Of a stretch of DNA of 64,000 nucleotides, positions 34,508 to 45,883 are shown in pieces (position 1 is the stretch's first letter; each line of letters begins with the position of its first letter). The stretch lies in contig OX328125.1 of the NCBI GenBank assembly GCA_946811695.1, forward strand, positions 106,153,847-106,217,846, written 5' to 3'. The notes below the pieces were generated by a model, which was not told the origin of the DNA, did not search any database, and saw only the letters and a program-made list of their open reading frames with translations. Origin of the DNA: Gonocerus acuteangulatus. Taxonomy: Eukaryota > Arthropoda > Insecta > Hemiptera > Coreidae. The translations under genes and the position numbers were made by a program.

Positions 34508-34973
34508 CAAAAGTCCTCGCCCGTAGCCTGTGAGCCGGGGGACGGGGGTTTTGGAGGTCCCATTTTTCGGGTTTTCACTTATATCTCGGAAACCCTGCGT
34601 CCTAGCGACATGAATATTCTATTACAAATGAAAGCTAATAAAATTTGCTACAAGTTATACTCAATCAAGTTTCCCGAGATTTTTTGAGTGCATCGTTGAA
34701 GAGTCGCCCGGTCAAAAATGTGTGGCAAAAGTGTTTTTTCCAAAAATGACAGACTTACAAGAGCGGATATTTTGAAAATTAAAGATATCTTGAAAAACGT
34801 GATTGTGTGGAATTTGTGTGTAGCAAATTTAATCAGTTTTCTTTTGTTATAGAATGGTCATGTCGCTAGACGCAGGGGTTCTAAGATATAATCGAAAACT
34901 CGACAAATGGGACCTCATAACCCTCCCCCCTCCCGGCTCAAAGGCTACGGGCGGAGGCTTTTGACATGTCGAC
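34508..34973. mobile_element. foldback element with inverted arms of about 115 bp
   Basis: The left arm (about 34508-34630) contains CGCCCGTAGCCTGTGAGCC, GAGGTCCCATTTTTCG and CTAGCGACATGAATATTC. The right arm (about 34850-34973) is its diverged reverse complement (GAATGGTCATGTCGCTAG, CAAATGGGACCTC, GGCTACGGGCGGAGG). The centre is non-coding. No TSD was found and the family is unknown. Confidence 0.65.
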
Positions 34974-35065
34974 CTCCAAACTAGTCCAAGAAAACGGAGA
35001 CAAGGCATGGTTGGGATTCGGCTAGGAGAAAAAAACGTCATATCTTCAGGAAGAAATCTGTATTG

Positions 35066-35099
35066 GACGTTTCGGCTGCACATTGGCAGCCTTCCTCAG
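35066..35099 (-). ncRNA. hammerhead ribozyme motif
   Basis: Minus strand CTGAGGA, A, GGCTGC-CAATGT-GCAGCC, GAAAC, GTC. The core is intact (CTGANGA with N = G). Confidence 0.72.
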
Positions 35100-35269
35100 C
35101 ACTAGAGAATGCCTATGGGGGAGGGAGGAAGACCAAGAAGACATTCAGGTAGCCATGGTTGAATGTACATCACATGTACCATGTATATGTATATACCCAT
35201 GTACATTCAACTATGGTTTCGTAAGTGTCTTCTTGGTCTTCCTCCCTCCCCCCTAGGCATTCTCTAGTG

Positions 35270-35303
35270 CTGAAGAAGGCTGCCAATGTGCAGCCGAAAC
35301 GTC
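35270..35303 (+). ncRNA. hammerhead ribozyme motif
   Basis: CTGAAGA, A, GGCTGC-CAATGT-GCAGCC, GAAAC, GTC. The core is intact. Confidence 0.72.
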
Positions 35304-35723
35304 CAATACAGATTTCTCCCTGAAGGTCTGGCGATTTTTTTCCTAGCCGAATCCCAACCATACCTTGTCTTCGTAACACTGCAACAGCTAACTATCTACA
35401 TCCCCGCTATAGTCCAAGGAAAGTTACGTAGTCAAAAATTGTGTTCCAAACATTTCCATCTGTAGCTGTTTTTCAGTATTGGTTGCCTGGACCTAGGATT
35501 CCCATAATCTTCTCCCCTTCCAATATTAGGTTTGAGACTGACTGAAGTCCCTGCTAGTAGGGATCCCAGCCGATGGCCACAGGAGTGGAGTAGGGATTGC
35601 GAGGTCAGTCCTGCCAACCTTGCCATCTCTAACCTTAGCTCCAGCTAATTAACTATACCATTGAATCGGCTCTCAATGCCTTAGCAAGGGCACCCCTGTC
35701 TCTACTCCCACTCTCTACCTTCT

Positions 35724-35736
<13 letters not shown>

Positions 35737-35793
<57 letters not shown>
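35737..35793. repeat. (TA)n microsatellite
   Basis: About 57 bp of TA after a CT-rich run, directly abutting the element at 35793-36033. Confidence 0.95.
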
Positions 35794-35797
<4 letters not shown>

Positions 35798-36033
35798 GTC
35801 CCGCATAAAGATGTCATACCTTTAGGGGTTTATTCTGCACCACTTGTTTAGGTCAGGGACGCAGAAATAAACAGAGCTATTCAAAATTTTGTCTATATTC
35901 AAAACTATTGGGTTTTGTTTTGTTTTTTTACGAAAAACAGTGTTTTCCGGATTTCTGGTTAATATATCGTAAATATCGTACATATATTTTTAGAATCTAC
36001 ATTACATTTTCAATAAGAAACATCCGTTATTGA
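35793..36033 (-). mobile_element. short non-autonomous element, copy 2 of the 8504-8757 family
   Basis: Reverse-orientation copy: starts AAAGTGTCCCGCATAAAGAT and ends CAATAAGAAACATCCGTTAT. The shared interior includes TCAGGGACGCAGAAAT and GAAAAACAGTGTTTTCCG. No coding capacity. Confidence 0.6.
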
Positions 36034-37039
36034 AAAATTGCCATGTAAATTAATAGCTATACTAAGAAATTATTCAATATTTTCTTTGTCAACTTAGAGG
36101 TTTGTCTCCACCTCAAAAGTTGCATTATTTAATAAGCTTTAAAATGGTACCTCGTTGCTTAAGAAAAAACATTATTTCAGTCCATTTATTTAAATTTTTT
36201 ATTTAATTTTCTTAGAGAGTAGACATAATCATTAAGCAATAATTTATATTTCTTCAAGTAAATTAAAAAAAAAAAATGTTTACTAAAGTAAACTAGCATT
36301 ATACATTTCTTGACACCATAAATAATAGCAGATTTTAAATCAGTGCACCAAAAAACCCTAGTGTGGCAAATATCATTGGAACTAAATAATGATAATTTTA
36401 TCACACCCAAAATAAAAAAGATTAAAAATCAGCATGATTTTAAAGCAGTCGAAAGTTTTGATTCCGTTCGTTCGAGGGCGAAACAAAAGGAGGGTGTATT
36501 TTTTGATGGCACAAAGAAGATAATAATAAGCTTAATCGGACTTCATATTAAATTTTTAAAAACTCGTCACCTAAAAAAACTAAAACAAAAAAGATACGTT
36601 AATATATAGGGGACTGTTGTAATATATTTTCGTATTTAACTATTAAAAACGTTTTCACATAGAAGGACAAAAAAAAAATATATAAATCAAATTATCACCA
36701 CTTAATCGGCATTAAATGCTTATTAAAAGTGATTAAGGTTTAATATGCTCCTTTTTATAGTTGCCAAAGCGATTCATGGCTGCGACCGTGACATTTTTAC
36801 CAGCGTAAAGCTATTTGGCTAGAAAGGAAATGCATGGTGACATTCATAATCTCTTTAAGGACAAATGCAATAACATTTATATGAACTAAGTCATAATTTC
36901 CTTTGGCGATTTTTTCGTTTTCGCCTCGATTTCATGAAAAACGCAAAAATCTGTATCTTTTTTGGACAAATCCCGATTTATCGATAAACGAAACGTTGGC
37001 CAAAATAACACCTCAATAAAAAAGTTGTAGTTCATTAAA
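36034..37039. other. no recognisable gene
   Basis: AT-rich. An 88-codon Lys-rich open frame at 36343-36609 has no recognisable domain and is not supported as a gene. Confidence 0.4.
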
Positions 37040-37713
37040 TTGCCTTTAAGATGAGACCATGTTTGAATAAGTTTCCTCCAGACCCACAATACCAATTCGC
37101 CACTATCAGCCGTGATTTTTGGTATATTTCGACGAAACTCTGTATTCGTAGTGGTAATCTACAGGTAAATATGTGTTGTAAAAATAAACTAAATCGGTTC
37201 ATTAGAAGGGGGGGTTTACTCCGGACCCAAATTCCTAATATACTCATACCGCTCGTAATTTCTGCTGTATTGTAACGAAACGCGGTATACGTCGTGGCTA
37301 ACTCATGAGAAAGAAGTGTTGTAAAAATGAGCTGAATCGGTCAATCGGAAAGCGGGGGTTTAATTTGTAATATATTTCAATAGAAAAGCCCGTCAGACGT
37401 AGGTTCACAAAGCCGCCGCAAGGAGCGCTTTCTACCACTAGAGTGACTGTATCCTGTTCCTGCGTTTGATCAAAATACGATAATATGAGGTTTTTTGTAT
37501 TTATTACGTAGTGTAGTAGGTACCATGTGTAAACATAACTCTGGAAGCAAATTAATAATTGATCAGTTACTCATTACAAAATTAAAAGAGAACTATTCAC
37601 GTTTTTATTTTATTTATGTAGGATATTTTAAGCAAATTGTTCTGGAAAGCAATCTACACTACCCAAATTCTCAGGAAAGTGCTTAGTTATGCAGCTCCTG
37701 CCTGACGGACTTT
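37040..37713 (-). mobile_element. Helentron-like element, subfamily 2, 3'-truncated
   Basis: The minus-strand 5' end AAAAGTCCGTCAGGCAGGAG is followed by the subterminal motif CTAAGCACTTTCCTGAG. The body closely matches 43960-44608 (shared GCCGCCGCAAGGAGCGC and GAAACGCGGTATACGTCG). The hairpin end is absent here. Confidence 0.65.
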
Positions 37714-38499
37714 TATATAATTTATTAATGCGAGAGTTGTTAATACTCCGTGTCAAGTGTCGTGGTTTCAATTCCCACTAGGGGTGGAGGCTTTTCTTTA
37801 GAAAAAAGAGAAGGCGTCAGCCCTACCCTGGCTAGAAAAGGGTTTTAATAAATAAATATTTTATTTTATATTTTATCAGCAACTTCATATTTTTAAATAG
37901 TTTTTATAACTACTTTTTTTCCTTGAGTGTTTTCCATTAATGTCCACGAGCTATTATGAAGAAACTGGCTTTCTAGAAACCTTGGAAGCCTTACCGTTAA
38001 TTTCATACGAAATTCCGGGTTTAAATAATTGGAAAATGGATTCTCATTAGAAAAAAATTCTTACTTATAAGTTTCTTTGGCATATTATCCTTAACGTGCG
38101 CATTTTGCTTTATTTTCACATGCGAATTCATTTTAAAAATACTATTAAGTACAAAAAATGAGCTATTAGAAACGAAAACTATATCGAAATTCAAAGTTAG
38201 GAGAAACGGATTTGATATTTTGGAAGTTAGTTGAATTACTGAGGGAGTTAACTTCGGCCATCCGGGAAAATATTTTTAAAGGGTTGCCTAGTGTTTTGGG
38301 TTCGATTCCCGCAGGCGGTAGTAGCCTTCCTTAAAAAAAAAAAAAAAAAAAAAAGAAGACATGAGCACCTATCTTCGGTAGGAATGGTAGATGACATTAA
38401 CGGGTAGAAAATCTGTGTATTTTGAACGAACTTAATCTGTCGACTTCAAATTGCATAAAAATCTTTGGTGAATTCTTTTGATATAAGAAATAAATTTTA
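37714..38499. other. no gene; two SINE-like traces
   Basis: Near 37766-37830 GTGGTTTCAATTCCCAC, and near 38300-38355 GGGTTCGATTCCCGC followed by CCTTCCTT and about 22 A, look like box B regions of a second tRNA-derived SINE family. Both share a CTTTCTTT/CTTCCTTaa junction and a later CTATCTTCGG/CCTACCCTGG-type segment. No coding region. Confidence 0.4.
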
Positions 38500-39625
38500 C
38501 CATTCGATTAGGAAGAATGAATTTCAGAAGCGTAAATCAACAAAGCACAATGGATTTCAGCAGACTAAGCCTACTAGGAAGAATGTACTTCATGAGATTA
38601 GGTCAACAGAACAGAGTGGATTTCTGGAGTGTAAATCAACAAAGTAGATGAAATTAAGTTGACAAAGGAGAATGTATGTCATAAGAATGACTTGACAAAG
38701 AAGAATTTATTTAATGTGAGTGAGTCGACAAAGAAGAATGCATTTCATGAGAGTAAGTCTAGAAAGAAGGAAGTGATTGTTGAGAGTCAGCCAATAAAGA
38801 AAGATTTGTTTGTTGAAAGTATCTAAACAAAGAAAGATGTGTTTGTTGAGAGTATCTAAACAAAGAAGGATGTGTTTGTTGAGAGTATCTAAACAAAGAA
38901 AGATGTGTTTGTTGAGAGTATCTAAACAAAGAAGGATGTGTTTGTTGAGAGTATCTAAACAAAGAAGGATGTGTTTGTTGAGAGTATCTAAACAAAGAAA
39001 GATGTGTTTGTTGAGAGTATCTAAACAAATAAGGATGTGTTTGTTGAGAGTATCTAAACAAAGAAGGATGTGTTTGTTGAGAGTATCTAAACAAAGAAGG
39101 ATGTGTTTGTTGAGAGCATGTCAACAAAGAAAGATGTGTTTGTTGAGAGTATCTAAACAAAGAAGGCTGTGTTTGTTGAGAACATGTCAACAAAGAAGGA
39201 TGTGTTTGTTGAGAGTATCTAAACAAAGACGAATGCATTTCATGAGAGTAAGTCAACAAAGAAGAATGCATTTCATGAGAGTAAGTCAACAAAGAAGAAT
39301 GCCCTTCATGAGAGTAAGTCAACAAAGAAGGATGTGTTTCTTGAGAGTAAGTCAACAAAGAAGGATGTATTTGTTGAGAGTAAGTCTACAAAGCTACAAA
39401 GAAGGATGTGTTGCTTGAGAGTAAGTCTAGAAAGAAGGATGTATTTTTTGAGAGTAAGTCAACAATGAGTGATGTGTTTGTTGAGAGTAACTCAACAAAG
39501 AAGGAAGTGTTTCTTGAGATAAAGTTATTAAAGAAGGACATGTTTTTGAGATTGAGTCGACAAATGGTTAGGGATCTCATGACAGTAAGTCGACAATGAA
39601 GAATGAACTAGATGAGAGTAAGTCG
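38500..39625 (+). repeat. 33-bp minisatellite, about 33 units
   Basis: Consensus AAGAAGGATGTGTTTGTTG then AGAGTAAGTCAAC. In one plus frame the unit encodes an 11-residue repeat (NAFHESKSTKK / KDVFVESKSTK), best kept in the outer units (38515-38640 and 39230-39560). Central units carry AGTATCTAAAC, which introduces a stop in that frame. 33 bp is a multiple of 3, so both strands show long open frames. It may descend from a repeat-encoding exon, but no gene is supported. Confidence 0.9.
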
Positions 39626-39937
39626 CCAAAGAATCATAGAGAAAGTGGACGTGGTTCGTGGTTGCGCCACTGCGTCCTGTCCTCGGTGTGAGATCTGTGA
39701 TGTGTACTAACCTGCAGATAATTAATCCACTCTTAGCGACCCTCGGGTAGACCTTGTCTCTGACCTTAGATCCACTCCTGGCACACTTAGCCTCAAGGTT
39801 TCTGCTCCAGGGAATTCGGCACTTCTAGAGCGTCTTGATGACATAACATGCTCCCTGGAGCATACCCTGGTATACCAGAATTACCTCTTAGGTTGTAGGT
39901 CTCTGGTGTTCTACGATACGAGAAGACTCCAGAGATT
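39626..39937. other. no recognisable gene
   Basis: GC content is higher than the surroundings (for example GGTTGCGCCACTGCGTCC), possibly remnant LINE coding sequence upstream of the next feature, but no motif was recognised. Confidence 0.35.
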
Positions 39938-40304
39938 GTTAAATGAAATGCAAATCTTGCTAAATTGGCTGACAGAATGGAAAAACATTAACGAAAATAA
40001 AGTGCGGCAAATAAAACAGCCAGTAGTATGGCCATCCAGCATAAGAGTTAACCGGAGTTGAGAGTTAGTTTTAACCCGACTCTGTATTGGCCATATTCTA
40101 CCAATGTTGTCTACCAATATGTAGACAGTTTTAAGAACTACTGACCAAAAGACATTTACTTACAGAATGCGCAGGACGAGAACATTTACACATACCCACT
40201 TGGACATTCCACATGACATGCTTGGCATACTGACTAAGAGTAGCCCACATTTGGACAAAATATTAGAACATTTACATAATAAAAATATATACAACAAATT
40301 ATAA
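39938..40304 (+). pseudogene. I-clade LINE C-terminal remnant
   Basis: Broken plus-strand frames read NENKVRQIKQPVVWPSS, LVLTRLCIGHILP, and later a MRR.RTFTHTHLDIPHDML region ending LHNKNIYNKL and stop. This follows the end of I-clade pol seen at 8150-8398 and 59904-60419 (R.RIGH.., then a Cys/His cluster, here lost). Confidence 0.65.
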
Positions 40305-40458
40305 TGTAGATCTCTTCAATACATGTTCATATTGTTTTTGAGAAAAATAACTACAATATTTTAAACACTTCATTTAGTATGAAATTTTTGAAACATTAAT
40401 TATCCAAATCCTTTTATAATTAGATATATAGGTATACTTTTTTTTTGTTTATTATTAG

Positions 40459-40464
<6 letters not shown>

Positions 40465-40528
<64 letters not shown>

Positions 40529-40534
40529 TATATT

Positions 40535-40585
<51 letters not shown>
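40465..40585. mobile_element. poly(A)-poly(T) insertion with TSD
   Basis: About 61 A, then GTAATATATTAAA, then about 48 T, flanked by TTATTAGCATAAA at 40452-40464 and 40586-40598. It contains no other sequence. Possible explanations are an inverted (twin-primed) tail-only retroposition or an assembly problem at homopolymers. Confidence 0.6.
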
Positions 40586-40589
<4 letters not shown>

Positions 40590-40598
40590 TAGCATAAA

Positions 40599-40653
40599 CG
40601 GCGCTAATGACCTAGAAGTAGATGCGCCGTAAAAAAAAAAAAAAAAAAAAAAA
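40599..40653 (+). mobile_element. hairpin-only retroposon 3
   Basis: CGGCGCTAATGACC...GATGCGCCGT plus about 23 A and nothing else, flanked by the perfect 13-bp TSD TTATTAGCATAAA (40586-40598 and 40654-40666). It starts exactly at the first stem base. Confidence 0.9.
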
Positions 40654-40660
40654 TTATTAG

Positions 40661-40817
40661 CATAAATATGCTTTAGCTATGACTAAACTGAAAAGAAAGT
40701 TACAAAAAAGCGTCCGCTGGCGTCTGCGCATGCGCGGTGCCCATGTACGAAAAATAAGACTGTATGTTATAGAGTACAATACATAGGTTTATAAGGTGGA
40801 ACTAAAGCATATTTATG
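40661..40817. mobile_element. 157-bp element with perfect 16-bp terminal inverted repeats
   Basis: CATAAATATGCTTTAG (40661-40676) and CTAAAGCATATTTATG (40802-40817) are exact reverse complements. A second copy is at 61532-61683, and the sequence after the right end (TTCCTGAATTTGAGCAGAAG) is also shared, so the repeated unit is larger than the inverted repeat. Confidence 0.65.
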
Positions 40818-41934
40818 TTCCTGAATTTGAGCAGAAGGCTCTAAAAAAAATTAAGTTTATTATTAGCTATTTATTGGTATAATTGTATCATTAATATTTA
40901 TAGAAGTAGAGGCATAAATTCAATTGTGTAATAATTTATAAGTATATGTAACAATTGTATGTACAATTATATGTAACAATTGTATGCTCACAAATAAATC
41001 AATAATCAAATTACCTGCTATAAAAACGCAATTCCTTTTGATATCCTTGACGATATCTGACTTAAATTTTATTACTATCTTCTTTTTATTTGAATAATTT
41101 TTTCATTTTATTTTTGCTTATTTTTAATTGTATTTTTTAATTTATTTTCTATTTTTTTGTTCATTTGACGACTATAAACAAATCTAGTGAGTTTACACAC
41201 TCACTTGTGACTTTTGAGTGTCATCGCTTAGTGCAGCATATGCAGCAACTCACTGAGGAAAATTATGCTATTCGCCAAAGGTGCGGAGAATCAGCAACAA
41301 GAAATAAATAGATAAATATGACGACAACATCATTGCAAGCATGAATGAATGCAAAATCTTAAGTGATTTCACCTCGATGGAATACCGTAGGGGTGTGACT
41401 ATAATTAGGCCAGCAAACTAGGACAAACACTTGTCAATCAATCAGTCTGCAGTTAGCTGACAATTTTAACATTACCAATGACTGATCTTATCAGATATAT
41501 TGACAAATTTCAACCCTCACATTAGTTTCTTATCACTTTTCATTGTTACATTTCAAAAGGATTTTATTGTGCCATATTTTGCTATGAAGACAATTAGTTG
41601 AGTGATTAACGCATTATTTCCTTCATATTCGTATATATTTATTTATGTGCGCATGTTAATACGATTTTGGCATAATTCATTCCCATAATTTGATGATCAG
41701 CAAAATCGGTCCAATAAAAGTGAAGGTTTACCTAGACCACTAGTCCTTAATGCCTTATTAATGTTCACATATCGTCCCTACCATGTCAAAATATCGAATA
41801 TGCAAAATCTCGTTTTTCGGATTCGCGACTTTGCTCTTGAATTGTGGAAGTTACGGCTTGTCGCAAATTGTCACAACTCGAACCCCTTTAGAATAGCCTT
41901 TAATGCCCCAAATGAAGTACCGAATAAGTCCATT
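40818..41934. other. no recognisable gene
   Basis: AT-rich sequence with no supported coding region. Confidence 0.4.
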
Positions 41935-42066
41935 TTAGCGCGGTTCCTCCCTATCTCCATAGGGAGAACCCGCTTATGAGGTTGACCTCACGACGCGATC
42001 CGGACGTGCCGACCAGAAACTTTCTCGTTTCAGACCCCTTAGATCACGAAAAAATATGTGGTTCAA

Positions 42067-42124
<58 letters not shown>

Positions 42125-43375
42125 ATATATGCTTGGCTGTTCGCGCTCCTGACGGCTCAAAAATGGTACGATTTTGATGAAATTAGATACAAAAATCCGT
42201 CTTCTAATTTGAAAGGTCAAGTTCGTTAACCAGCAGAATCCGCCCAATAGAAGATAGTGTTTGGGGCGAAATTCGCGCAAAAAAAAATCGTAACGCTTAA
42301 GTTTTTGAGTTCATATGCTTGCATGTACTTCTTTTATAGGTTTCTTAACACAGGAAAACGAATGAAACCATTTTTAAGGCGATATCTGTAACAGTTTTTG
42401 AGAAAAGTGGAATCAATGTTTTCACATGTCATTATTTTTTTTGTGGGTACTTAGAATAGCGGGATTCAATTGAAATTTTTTCTACATCTTGGAAATTAAT
42501 CTCAACTAACATGTTTAAATTTTGGTTATATTTGGAGTTAAGGATGTATGCGAAAAAAAATTTATTAGTAGACATGAAAAGTTTTCGGATCTTCATACAT
42601 TTTTGGTAAATATCTCGATAACGAATGGGAAATCGTGGTAAGTGGAAGGCAACCATTCGAATGCTTACTAAATTCTCTACAAAAAAGGTTCTGAAGCAAT
42701 ATTCGATGGGGCAATGTCAATCAGAGATATAAACGCTTAAAACTTAAAAAGTGTTTGTTTTGAACGGGTTTTTGTCTTTGTTTATCTCACTTTTTAATTG
42801 ATTGTCTTTTGTTATAATTGCATTTATCAGTGAAATTTGTATTTTAGTCAAATAAGCCAAGAAACTATAAAAGGTATAGGTAATACGTTTGGAATGGCTG
42901 TGGTAATCAAGATGGCTGTGGCTAAACATGATGGCGTATACATAGGTTTGTTTTGAATTATCCTATCTTTGTAACCTTCCTCCTGCTACAACTGAAGTTA
43001 TCATTATTTCTTATTTTATAGAAAGATTTAACCCACGAGACAATGGACTTTTATTTGCCATGAAGCACATATTTGATACAGTTGATTATTACAGTGAAAC
43101 GAATTTGCTAGTAAAACAAGGAACTTAAAATGACAACGAATTTTCGGTTGTTTGGAATAGAGCCTTCTGAGCAGCAGTCCTAGAGTGAGTACGTTTTCAG
43201 TACATAATTGTATTGACTTATTCAGCCTTCCTCAAGAATGAGGATTAAGAATTATCCGCCTCTGTGTAAGTTGGCTACTGTCAGTTTCCTGTGATTTGTG
43301 ATGCTAATCTACTCCACTTCTTCCAGATGACGGAACCGCGCTAAGATGACGCAGTTCCTGCGAGTCGGACTTTTT
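41935..43375 (-). mobile_element. Helentron-like element, full-length copy 8
   Basis: Minus strand: 5' end AAAAAGTCCGACTCGCAGG at 43375 with CTTAGCGCGGTTCCGTC, body, (TA)n at 42070-42121, and a 3' hairpin (plus-strand TTCTCCCTATGGAGATAGGG region, 41943-41975) ending CGCGCTAA at 41935. At 1441 bp it gives the best view of the complete element. No coding capacity. Confidence 0.75.
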
Positions 43376-43517
43376 AATATATTACTTCGTCAATGGATAG
43401 AATACGTGCGTTCGATAGTTTACTCCAATTTGCATATTCGATAGTTTGACATGTTAGGGATGATATAGAAACTAAAATTTAATATACAAAGTAAACGCCA
43501 CAATGTTCTGCACAGAT

Positions 43518-43557
43518 CTCAATAGCTACTTTCCTCCGAAGGAAAGTAGCTATTGAG
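43518..43557. repeat. perfect 18-bp hairpin, loop CCGA
   Basis: CTCAATAGCTACTTTCCT and AGGAAAGTAGCTATTGAG pair without mismatch around four bases. It sits where the terminal hairpin of the rolling-circle-like element is expected. Confidence 0.9.
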
Positions 43558-43654
43558 GTTGGACTCATGACGGAATTTTAGAAAAATGTCTTCAAATCTT
43601 TATCAATCCTACCTAGTAGACACCGAAAATGACCCCCGTTAAAATTTATATATA

Positions 43655-43698
<44 letters not shown>

Positions 43699-44608
43699 TG
43701 TTAACACGATAGCGGCCAGAGTTTTTGTTTTTTCGTCGCGAAACTTGGTATATAGCATTCAATTAGCAAACGATTGAACGAGTTCGTTAACCACCAAAGT
43801 CGGTCCACCGGAAGGGGGGGTTTACCCCGAACCCAAAACACTAATTTGACTATGTCAGCCGTAATATTTGTTATATTTCAACGAAACTTGGTATTCGTAG
43901 TGGTAATATAGAGAGAAAAGTGAGATATAAAAATGAAATAAATCGGTTCATTAGAAGGGGGGGTTTACTCCGGACCCACAATACCAATTCGCCACTACCA
44001 GCCGTGATTTTTGGTATATTTCAACGGAACTCGGTATTCGTAGTAGTAATCCACAGGTAAATAACTGTTGTAAAAATAAACTAAATCGGTTCATTAGAAG
44101 GGGGGTTTACTCTTGACCCAAATTCTTAATATACTCATACCGGTCGTAATTTCTGCTGTATTGTAACGAAACGCGGTATACGTCGTGGGTAACTCATGAG
44201 AAAGAAGTGTTGTAGAAATGAGCTGAATCGGTCAATCGGAAAGCGGGGGTTTAATTTGTAATATATTTCAATAGAAAAGCCCGTCAGACGTAGGTTCACA
44301 AAGCCGCCGCAAGGAGCGCTTTCTACCACTAGAGTGACTGTATCCTGTTCCTGCGTTAGATCAAAATACGATAATATGAGGTTTTTTGTATTTATTACGA
44401 AGTGTAATAGGTACCATGTGTAAACATAACTCTGGAAGCAAATTATTAATTGATAAGTTACTCATTACAAATTTAAAAGAGAACTATTCATGTTTTAATT
44501 TTATTTATGTAGGATATTTTAAGCAAATTGTTCTGGAAAGCAATCTACACTACCCAAATTCTGAGGAAAGTGCTTAGTTATGCAGCTCCTGCGTGACGGA
44601 CTTTTTAT
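43518..44608 (-). mobile_element. Helentron-like element, subfamily 2, full length
   Basis: The minus-strand 5' end AAAAAGTCCGTCACGCAGG at 44608 leads to CTAAGCACTTTCCTCAG, then a body with four related ATCGGTTCATTAGAAGG-type blocks, a (TA)n tract at 43651-43695 and a perfect 18-bp hairpin at 43518-43557. The 5' subterminal motif (ACTTTCCT) again matches the hairpin arm (AGGAAAGT), as in subfamily 1. Confidence 0.68.
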
Positions 44609-44639
44609 TTATTTATTTTTGAATTTACAACTTTCCTAC

Positions 44640-44838
44640 ATTATGACGAGAAAAGACAGACCGACATGTACATACTGCAATACTGGCCTCTCAATATAGC
44701 ACATACTGACAGAGTGTAGACTCAGGACAAAATTGAAAGTACCCAACTTCTTGACCGACGTACTAAACAATGGTAGCCAGTACATTGATGACCTTATGAA
44801 ATACCTAAAACATGCAAATATTTGCAACAATGTTTAAA
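44640..44838 (+). pseudogene. I-clade LINE C-terminal fragment
   Basis: The plus frame reads MTRKDRPTCTYCNTGLSI, stop, HILTECRLRTKLKVPNFL, then YIDDLMKYLKHANICNNV and stop. This is the CX2C...H..C zinc-knuckle end of I-clade pol (compare 8206-8398). A single internal stop is the only break in a 5'-truncated piece. Confidence 0.75.
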
Positions 44839-45413
44839 AAAGAAAGGATAATCAAAGCACATTAGTGAAATTGATATTTCGTTAATTGACCCAACAAAAA
44901 GGTACTTCCTTTTGTTGGGTCAATGGAATAGAACACAATACATTCACGGACACAACATACTTTTTGACATTTTAACATGGAAACATAAGAAGAATTATTA
45001 CCAGAGAAGATTTTACGGAAAAAGATTGATCATCAATTGATGACAAAACTAACATAAATAAATAAATAAATTTACAACAATGTATAAAATACATTTCTAA
45101 TAAATTATTGAAAGATTACATTGACATGAATGTAGATGAGATGGGATGCTGCACAGTTGTAGCACCCACTAGACGGACATGGTTTTTATTTCACAGTAAA
45201 TACATCTTCTAGAGTAGGTCCCTAGGCCACTTGCATTTGAGGGGGGAGTGTGCTGGGAGGATAGAGAGTTCATTAAGGAGTTAGTATGGCCGTGTAGGTT
45301 AGAATAGAATTAGCGGTAGACCTATTTGGCTAAAGGATAGATAAAAGTACATTATGGAGGGGCAAATTGGAGACGAAAACGGAGTATCTGTTATTTTTTG
45401 GAGAATAGAGAAA
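44839..45413. other. no gene; 17-bp hairpin at 44885-44924
   Basis: ATTGACCCAACAAAAAGG and CCTTTTGTTGGGTCAAT form a hairpin (one bulged A). The rest is unassigned. Confidence 0.5.
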
Positions 45414-45490
45414 CTTCGGGCGTGTTCTGTACCTGAATGCGTGACCGACCACTTGGTGTTGGCAATATAAAAGGATGGCAATCTATAGAT
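45414..45490 (+). mobile_element. 5'-truncated 5S-derived SINE
   Basis: CGGGCGTGTTCTGTACCTGA, GTGACCGACCAC and GGTGTTGGCAATATAAAAGG match the second half of the 5S-derived SINE at 61128-61329, up to CTATAGATAGCC. The 3' hairpin is missing; the sequence continues ...AACACACAAAAAAATAAAG. Confidence 0.75.
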
Positions 45491-45880
45491 AGCCAACACA
45501 CAAAAAAATAAAGAAAACTCAACTACAAAATATAATATACTACAAATACCCTTTAATACCATAAATTTCTAATTTTAACCGGAAGAGCTAAACTAAACAA
45601 AACCAATTAACGGTTATAAAATAATTGTTATTAACCGGTGTGTAATCATCGCTAATTGTGATTGAACTTTGTGTGGTCGTGCGGGGGCGTGATGTGTTAT
45701 ATATAAACCAACAGATTGCTGGCTTGATCGATGAAAACGATATTTATAAACACATCTCCCTAAAATTAATTATTTATAACTCCCTATACGCTTTAAATAT
45801 AGCCGTGGTAGCACGATGCATTGCACAAAGGAAGGGCCCTGATTTAAACTCGTTTACATACCAACTATGTGAATAAGGCC
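45491..45880. other. no recognisable gene
   Basis: A 72-codon frame at 45658-45876 has no recognisable domain and is not called. Confidence 0.35.
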
Positions 45881-45883
45881 CAA

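Larger units (their letters stand above)
34992..35409. mobile_element. Penelope-like inverted dimer, family A, short
   Basis: A 418-bp near-palindrome whose arms end in the family A sequence (GACAAGGCATGGTTGGG / CCCAACCATACCTTGTC). The 9-bp TSD TAGTCCAAG lies at 34983-34991 and 35410-35418. Hammerhead motifs face each other at 35066-35099 (-) and 35270-35303 (+). The centre holds inverted copies of GGGAGGAAGACCAAGAAGAC. A tail CAGCTAACTATCTACATCC lies outside the right arm. Confidence 0.83.

Noticed and set aside
36343..36609. 88-codon Lys-rich frame as a gene
   Set aside because: No recognisable domain; expected by chance in AT-rich sequence.
38759..39418. Long open frames on both strands of the 33-bp repeat
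   Set aside because: Both are consequences of a repeat unit divisible by three.
45658..45876. 72-codon frame as a gene
   Set aside because: No recognisable domain and no supporting context.
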